Source of the DNA: Alphaproteobacteria bacterium
Lineage (GTDB): Bacteria > Pseudomonadota > Alphaproteobacteria > ATCC43930 > CGMCC-115725
NCBI GenBank assembly: GCA_030040495.1
Contig: JASHTP010000162.1
Span: forward strand, 1-10,458
Direction of reading: 5' to 3'
Length of the DNA: 10,458 nucleotides
Below the pieces are notes generated by a model. The model saw only the letters and a program-made list of their open reading frames with translations. It was not told the origin of the DNA and searched no databases. The number at the start of each line of letters is the position of its first letter. Within the stretch, counting starts at the first letter, position 1. This document shows positions 6,737 to 10,458 of this stretch, in pieces. Position numbers and translations under genes: made by a program.

Positions 6737-8473
6737 GTGCAGGAAAAACGAGGCATCTGGCGCGAAGCGTGGCGTCTCGCAGGACCCTACTGGTCGTCGG
6801 AAGACAAGCGGTGGGCCTGGGGCCTGCTGGCGGCGGTGGTCGTCCTCAACCTGCTGGCCGTCGCCATCATCGTTCTCCTGAACAAGTGGCGAAAGGACAT
6901 CTTCGACGCGCTGCAGCACTATGACAAACCGGAATTCCTCTATCAGCTCGGCGTCTACGCCGTGCTCTCGGCGCTCTCCATCGCCTTCGTCGTCTATCAG
7001 ACCTATCTCGCGCAGATGCTGCAGATCCGCTGGCGGCGCTGGCTGACGCGCCGGTATCTGAACGCCTGGCTCGACGAGCGCGCCTATTACCGCCTGCAGG
7101 TGAGCGACACCGGCACCGACAACCCGGACCAGCGCATCGCCGACGATCTCAACCTCTTCACCAAGTACAGCCTGGCGCTGACGATCGGCACGACCGGGTT
7201 TCTGAACGCCGGCCTCACCGTGGTTTCGTTCCTCGCCATCCTGTGGGTGATCTCCGGCCCGATGACGATTCCGCTGGGCTCGCTCGGCAGCCTCTACATT
7301 CCGGGCTACATGGTCTGGATCGCGCTGGTCTATGCCGTGGGCGGCACCTGGCTCACCTTCAGGATCGGCCGTCCGCTGGTGCGTCTCAATTTCGATCAGC
7401 AGCGCTTCGAGGCCGATTTCCGTTTCAGCCTAGTGCGCCTGCGCGAGAACACGGAAAGCGTCGCCCTCTATCGCGGTGAGAGTCGCGAGCTCGGCACCTT
7501 CACCGACCGGTTCACCTTCGTCGTCGGCAATTTCTGGTCGATCATGAAGCGGATCAAGGTCCTCGGCTGGTATACGAGGACCTACGACCAGATCGCCGTG
7601 ATCTTTCCCTTCGTGGTCGCAGCGCCGATGTACTTCTCCAAGAGCATGGAGATCGGCGGGCTGATGCAGACCGCCGGCGCCTTTTATGAGCTGCAGTTGG
7701 CGCTTTCCTATCTGGTCAAGAACTACATTGACATCGCCGAATGGCAGTCGGTGGTCCAACGCTTGAGCGGCTTCGACCGTCGCGTGCGCGACATCGCGGC
7801 GGCGGCCCGCGCACCGCAACAGATCCAGGTCCGCACCGCCGGCGGCGGCGTCGAGGTCGAGGACCTCGAGCTCGACCTGCCCGACGGCGCCGCCCTGCTG
7901 CGCAATGTCAGCTTCTCGGTCCAGGGCGGCGAGGCGCTGCTCATCTCCGGTCCGACCGGCACCGGCAAGAGCACGCTGCTGCGCGCCATCGCCGGCATCT
8001 GGCCCTATGGGCGCGGGCGGATTAGGCTGCCGGAAGGCACCTGCCTGTTCCTGCCGCAGCGACCCTACCTGCCGCTCGGCACCCTGCGGCACGCGGTGCT
8101 CTATCCGCGCGAGGACCTCGCGGTGCCGACGGCGAAGATCGCCGCGGTGCTGCGCGAAGTCGGAACCCCGGAGCTCATCGACGAGCTCGATTCCGCCCAG
8201 AACTGGTCGCATCGCCTCTCCCTCGGCGAGCAGCAGCGGCTTGCCTTCGCGCGCGTCCTGCTGATCCAGCCGACGATCGTCTTCCTCGACGAAGCGAGCT
8301 CGGCGCTCGACGAGGCCTGCGAGTCCCTGCTCTACCGCATGCTGCGGGCGGCGCCGTGGCACCCGACCATCGTCAGCATCGGCCATCGCAGCACGCTGCG
8401 CGCGTTCCACGACCGGGTCCTCGACCTCGACGCCATGTACAAGCGCCGGGCCAATCTGACCGTGGTCACCTAG
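6737..8473 (+). CDS. ABC transporter, fused permease and ATPase, SbmA/BacA-type membrane domain (McyH/YddA-like), probable peptide exporter
   Basis: A 578-residue half-transporter. The N-terminal ABC_membrane_2/SbmA-BacA region starts with WREAWRLAGPYWSSEDKRWAW and has membrane segments at about 28-48, 71-91, 148-172, 189-207 and 284-301. The ATPase domain (about 371-578) is intact: Walker A GPTGTGKST (405-413), Q-loop Gln441, signature LSLGEQQ (495-501), Walker B IVFLDEASSALD (514-525), switch His550. It should work as a homodimer in the inner membrane. The same architecture occurs in E. coli YddA and in McyH of cyanobacterial microcystin clusters. Position just before MbtH and an NRPS suggests export of the nonribosomal product. 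The frame is open from an ATG at 6647, but that 30-residue extension lies over leader hairpins and is not membrane-like. GTG 6737 has GGGGGTGA (6725-6732) upstream and gives the family's usual N-terminus. An out-of-frame ATG at 6732 is not used. Confidence 0.92.
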   Translation: MQEKRGIWREAWRLAGPYWSSEDKRWAWGLLAAVVVLNLLAVAIIVLLNKWRKDIFDALQHYDKPEFLYQLGVYAVLSALSIAFVVYQTYLAQMLQIRWRRWLTRRYLNAWLDERAYYRLQVSDTGTDNPDQRIADDLNLFTKYSLALTIGTTGFLNAGLTVVSFLAILWVISGPMTIPLGSLGSLYIPGYMVWIALVYAVGGTWLTFRIGRPLVRLNFDQQRFEADFRFSLVRLRENTESVALYRGESRELGTFTDRFTFVVGNFWSIMKRIKVLGWYTRTYDQIAVIFPFVVAAPMYFSKSMEIGGLMQTAGAFYELQLALSYLVKNYIDIAEWQSVVQRLSGFDRRVRDIAAAARAPQQIQVRTAGGGVEVEDLELDLPDGAALLRNVSFSVQGGEALLISGPTGTGKSTLLRAIAGIWPYGRGRIRLPEGTCLFLPQRPYLPLGTLRHAVLYPREDLAVPTAKIAAVLREVGTPELIDELDSAQNWSHRLSLGEQQRLAFARVLLIQPTIVFLDEASSALDEACESLLYRMLRAAPWHPTIVSIGHRSTLRAFHDRVLDLDAMYKRRANLTVVT

Positions 8474-8497
8474 GAGCCTGTCCGGGAAAGCGCGCCA

Positions 8498-8526
8498 TTG
8501 ACCCGAATCGGCGGCGTCTCTACGGT
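8498..8526 (+). promoter_or_regulatory. Sigma70-like promoter directly before the mbtH-like gene
   Basis: TTGACC (8498-8503, five of six consensus bases) and TACGGT (8521-8526, with the conserved TA and final T) are exactly 17 bases apart in the 89-base gap after the transporter. The expected transcription start would be near 8533. A dyad GGTGA (8524-8528)/TCACC (8531-8535) straddles the -10 and start point. This would let the mbtH-like gene be transcribed apart from the transporter. Confidence 0.48.
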
Positions 8527-8562
8527 GACCTCACCCGATTACGTCCCCGTGCGAGGTGGCTT

Positions 8563-8781
8563 GTGGCAAGTGACGAGGCCGAGGACACGCGACGCTATAC
8601 GGTCCTGGTGAACGACGAGGAACAGTACTCGATCTGGCTCGCCGACCTCCGGATCCCCGCCGGCTGGCGCAGCGTCGGCAAGGTCGGCAGCAAGCAGGAA
8701 TGTCTCGACCACGTGCGCGCGGTCTGGACCGACATGCGGCCGCTCAGTTTGCGCAAGGCGATGCAACAGGGCAATTCCTAG
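8563..8781 (+). CDS. MbtH-like protein (NRPS adenylation-domain chaperone)
   Basis: A 72-residue cytosolic protein that binds and activates or stabilises adenylation domains of nonribosomal peptide synthetases. The family pattern is clear: NDEEQYSIW (17-25), PAGW (32-35), CLDHVRAVWTDMRPLSL (47-63), with the three conserved tryptophans at 25, 35 and 55. The residue after Trp25 is leucine where the family nearly always has proline, and Ile24 replaces the usual leucine. The GTG start at 8563 is chosen over an open upstream extension because GAGGTGG (8553-8559) forms the Shine-Dalgarno and the family begins about 10 residues before the first strand. The adenylation domain that starts near 10310 is its obvious client. 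A terminator overlaps the stop and a promoter-like site lies 37 bases ahead of the start. Confidence 0.95.
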   Translation: MASDEAEDTRRYTVLVNDEEQYSIWLADLRIPAGWRSVGKVGSKQECLDHVRAVWTDMRPLSLRKAMQQGNS

Positions 8782-8809
8782 CCGGGCGACGCTCCGCGCG
8801 GCTTTTTTT
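8780..8809 (+). terminator. Rho-independent terminator after the mbtH-like gene
   Basis: AGCCG (8780-8784, inside the TAG stop) pairs with CGGCT (8799-8803); a further CG/CG pair (8787-8788 with 8797-8798) may stack inside a bulge. The stem leads directly into seven Ts (8803-8809), the longest T-run I noticed in this GC-rich window. It lies between mbtH and the NRPS, so it would either end the mbtH transcript or act as a partial barrier that lowers read-through into the synthetase. Confidence 0.68.
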
Positions 8810-8840
8810 GGACGGGCGCCGCGGCCTCCCGCCCGCGTCC

Positions 8841-8873
8841 CGGTTACGATGCAGCAAATGCCGGCGTAAACCG
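8841..8873 (+). repeat. Imperfect inverted repeat in the mbtH-NRPS gap
   Basis: CGGTTACG (8841-8848) and CGTAAACCG (8865-8873) are inverted copies apart from one extra A, with a 16-base spacer. It follows the terminator and precedes the strong hairpin at 8893-8922. It could be a protein-binding dyad or part of the folded leader. Not clearly above chance by itself. Confidence 0.3.
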
Positions 8874-8877
8874 TTGC

Positions 8878-8930
8878 CCCCGCGCCGATTTTCCCCCACT
8901 CTGAGGTGCCTCAGCGAGGGGGTTGCGGGG
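8878..8930 (+). promoter_or_regulatory. Strong nested hairpin immediately upstream of the NRPS start
   Basis: CTGAGG (8901-8906) and CCTCAG (8909-8914) form a perfect 6-bp inner stem. CCCCC (8893-8897) and GGGGG (8918-8922) form a 5-bp stem below it, joined through a C8899-G8916 pair flanked by two mismatches. Outside this, CCCCGC (8878-8883) is the perfect complement of GCGGGG (8925-8930). The structure ends 12 bases before the ATG and just before the AAAGGT (8935-8940) that serves as ribosome-binding site. No T-run follows, so it is not a terminator. It is probably an operator or an mRNA leader element controlling translation of the synthetase. Confidence 0.5.
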
Positions 8931-8942
8931 ACCCAAAGGTAG

Positions 8943-10458
8943 ATGGACGGCACTTCGCGTTCGACCTCGGAGATCGACTGGCTCGAGCTGACCTCCGCGC
9001 AGATGCCGGTGTGGCTCGACCTCCAGAGCGGCACCGACCCGCGGTTCTACGTCATCGGCGGCTACCTCAGGATCTTCGGCGCGATCAACCCGGCGATCTT
9101 CCACTGCGCCGTCGCCCTGGCCATGGCGCGAAACGACGCGCTGCGCCTGCGCATGCACGGCGACGAGCCGAAGCAGTCCTTCCATCCCGGACGCGCGCCG
9201 CCGGTCACCTTCATCGACCTGACCGAGGCCGCCGACGCGGAAGCGGCCTTCCTCGAGTTCATCGGCCGGGAGTTCACCCGCGGCTTCGATTCCGAGCGCG
9301 GGCCGCTGTTCCACTTCACCCTGGCGAAGGCGCAGGACCGGCGCTGGTTCCTGCTCATCCGCTACCATCACCTGATCATCGACGGGCTCGGCATCTCGTT
9401 GATGATCCGCGCCGTGGCCGACGCCTACCGGGCGATCATGGACGGCGATCCCGAGGGCGACATCACGTCCTTCTCCTACGACCGCTTCATCGCCGAGGAC
9501 GCCGCCTATCGCTCGTCGGCGCGGCGCGGTCGCGACATAGAATATTGGCTCGAACGCTTTCGCCGCCTGCCCGATCCGCTCTTCCCGGCGCGGCACGGCG
9601 ACGGTGCGCTCGATCTCTACCGGCCGGCGCCTTCGGTGAAATCCTGGGTGGACTGGCCCTACTACCGCCGCTTTCTCGAGACCTGCCGCGCGCGCGATGC
9701 GACGCCCTTCCACGTGTTGACGGCGCTGCTGGCGGTGTTGCTGGCGCGGATCAGCCAACGCGACGACATCACCATCGGCGTGCCGATCCTCAACCGCCCG
9801 ACAGCGGAGTTCAAGCGCACCGTCGGCATGTTCGCCGGGATGATGCCGCTGCGCCTCGCGATCGAACGCGAGTGGTCCGTCGGCAAACTCATCGCGCAGG
9901 TCGGCGAGCAGCTGCGGCGCGACTACCGCCATCAGCGTGCGCCGATCCAGGACGTGCAGCACGCCCTCGGTCTGGCGCGGCTGGGGCGCCGCCAGCTCTT
10001 CGACGTCGCGCTCTCCTACGAGAAGAACGACTATGATTTTCCCATCGGCGAGGCGCCGTTCCAGCTCATCGGCCTGACCGGCGGCTACGAGCTGAACCCC
10101 CTGGCGCTCTATGTGCGCGAATATCACCGCGAGAAGCCGGTGCTGTTCGAATTCGCCTTCAACACGCGTCACCTCGACCGCGCCGAAGTCGACGATCTCG
10201 CGCGGCGCTTCCGCCTGCTCTTCGATGCCTATCTCACGGCGGACGTGACACCCGTCGGCGCGCTGTCGCTGCTGTCCGCGGCGGAGCGCGTTCAGCTGGT
10301 GGAGGGTTGGAACGCGACCGCCGAGGCGGTTCCGGCGGCGACGCTGGCGTCGCTGTTTGCGGCGCAGGCGTGTCGCACGCCGGCGGCGGCGGCGGTGAGG
10401 TGCGGCGGGGTTGGGCTGAGCTATGCCGAGCTCGACGCGCGCTCGAGCCGTCTGGCGC
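8943..10458 (+). CDS. Nonribosomal peptide synthetase, N-terminal condensation domain and start of first adenylation domain (cut by window edge)
   Basis: The first 505 codons of an NRPS. Residues about 13-440 are a condensation domain: SAQMPVW (18-24, C1), RNDALRLR (63-70, C2), the catalytic YHHLIIDG with His142, His143, Asp147 and Gly148 (C3), and IGVPILNR (278-285, C5). All catalytic residues are intact. The AQ-P-W opening and the RYHHL--DG block resemble the condensation domain of EntF, which accepts an aryl group, rather than an elongation-type domain. LSAAER and WNAT (about 442-455) form the usual link to an adenylation domain, whose first core motif LSYAEL is at 491-496, where the window ends. 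There is no adenylation or carrier domain before the condensation domain, so the donor must be supplied in trans. The ATG at 8943 has AAAGGT (8935-8940) before it. The substrate-specificity pocket lies outside the window. Confidence 0.95.
   Translation, partial: MDGTSRSTSEIDWLELTSAQMPVWLDLQSGTDPRFYVIGGYLRIFGAINPAIFHCAVALAMARNDALRLRMHGDEPKQSFHPGRAPPVTFIDLTEAADAEAAFLEFIGREFTRGFDSERGPLFHFTLAKAQDRRWFLLIRYHHLIIDGLGISLMIRAVADAYRAIMDGDPEGDITSFSYDRFIAEDAAYRSSARRGRDIEYWLERFRRLPDPLFPARHGDGALDLYRPAPSVKSWVDWPYYRRFLETCRARDATPFHVLTALLAVLLARISQRDDITIGVPILNRPTAEFKRTVGMFAGMMPLRLAIEREWSVGKLIAQVGEQLRRDYRHQRAPIQDVQHALGLARLGRRQLFDVALSYEKNDYDFPIGEAPFQLIGLTGGYELNPLALYVREYHREKPVLFEFAFNTRHLDRAEVDDLARRFRLLFDAYLTADVTPVGALSLLSAAERVQLVEGWNATAEAVPAATLASLFAAQACRTPAAAAVRCGGVGLSYAELDARSSRLA

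Noticed and set aside
8844..10172. 442-codon open frame on the minus strand
   Set aside because: Antisense to the NRPS condensation domain, with composition typical of a shadow. The plus-strand frame carries all NRPS motifs.
10379..10405. Run of GCG triplets as a tandem repeat
   Set aside because: It simply encodes a short alanine stretch in the NRPS linker region of a GC-rich gene.
1..10458. CRISPR array, tRNA or rRNA genes, insertion sequences, prophage genes
   Set aside because: No spaced direct repeats, no cloverleaf-like sequence, no transposase or integrase motifs and no terminal inverted repeats with target duplications were seen on either strand.

Overview
This is a very GC-rich chromosomal stretch, densely coding and with short intergenic gaps. 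The gene content (a class II c-type cytochrome, a YcbB-type L,D-transpeptidase, a stand-alone MetE-like protein and the TPP enzyme subfamily at the left edge) suggests an alphaproteobacterium of the Rhodospirillales/Hyphomicrobiales kind. This is an inference from protein flavour and base composition; no rRNA or marker gene is present.

Left part (1-3189), central metabolism of small acids: a thiamine-diphosphate enzyme of the acetolactate synthase/benzoylformate decarboxylase superfamily runs leftward off the window. Divergent from it is a translationally coupled pair with an ATGA overlap: an IlvD/Edd-family Fe-S dehydratase, then a 3-hydroxyisobutyrate-dehydrogenase-family reductase. Dehydratase, 2-oxo-acid TPP enzyme and hydroxyacid dehydrogenase side by side look like a hydroxy-acid or branched-chain acid pathway, but the substrate cannot be read from the sequence.

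Middle part (3300-6565), three apparently unrelated housekeeping-type genes on the + strand: a secreted peptidoglycan L,D-transpeptidase with the HGC motif, a short MetE-core zinc methyltransferase, and a periplasmic class II (c'/c556-type) cytochrome. A perfect 8-bp hairpin overlaps the stop codon of the methyltransferase.

Right part (6603-10458), the left border of a nonribosomal peptide biosynthetic cluster: a half-size ABC exporter with a SbmA/BacA-type membrane domain (the architecture of McyH in microcystin clusters), an MbtH-like protein, and the beginning of an NRPS. The NRPS opens directly with a condensation domain resembling that of EntF and continues into an adenylation domain, where the window ends. 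The cluster is rich in non-coding structure. The transporter has a promoter-like site and a structured leader. The mbtH gene has its own promoter-like site in front and a rho-independent terminator overlapping its stop codon. The 161-bp gap before the NRPS holds a strong nested hairpin ending 12 bases before the start codon. The product is unknown. The initial EntF-like condensation domain suggests that the chain begins with an acyl or aryl group delivered from elsewhere.
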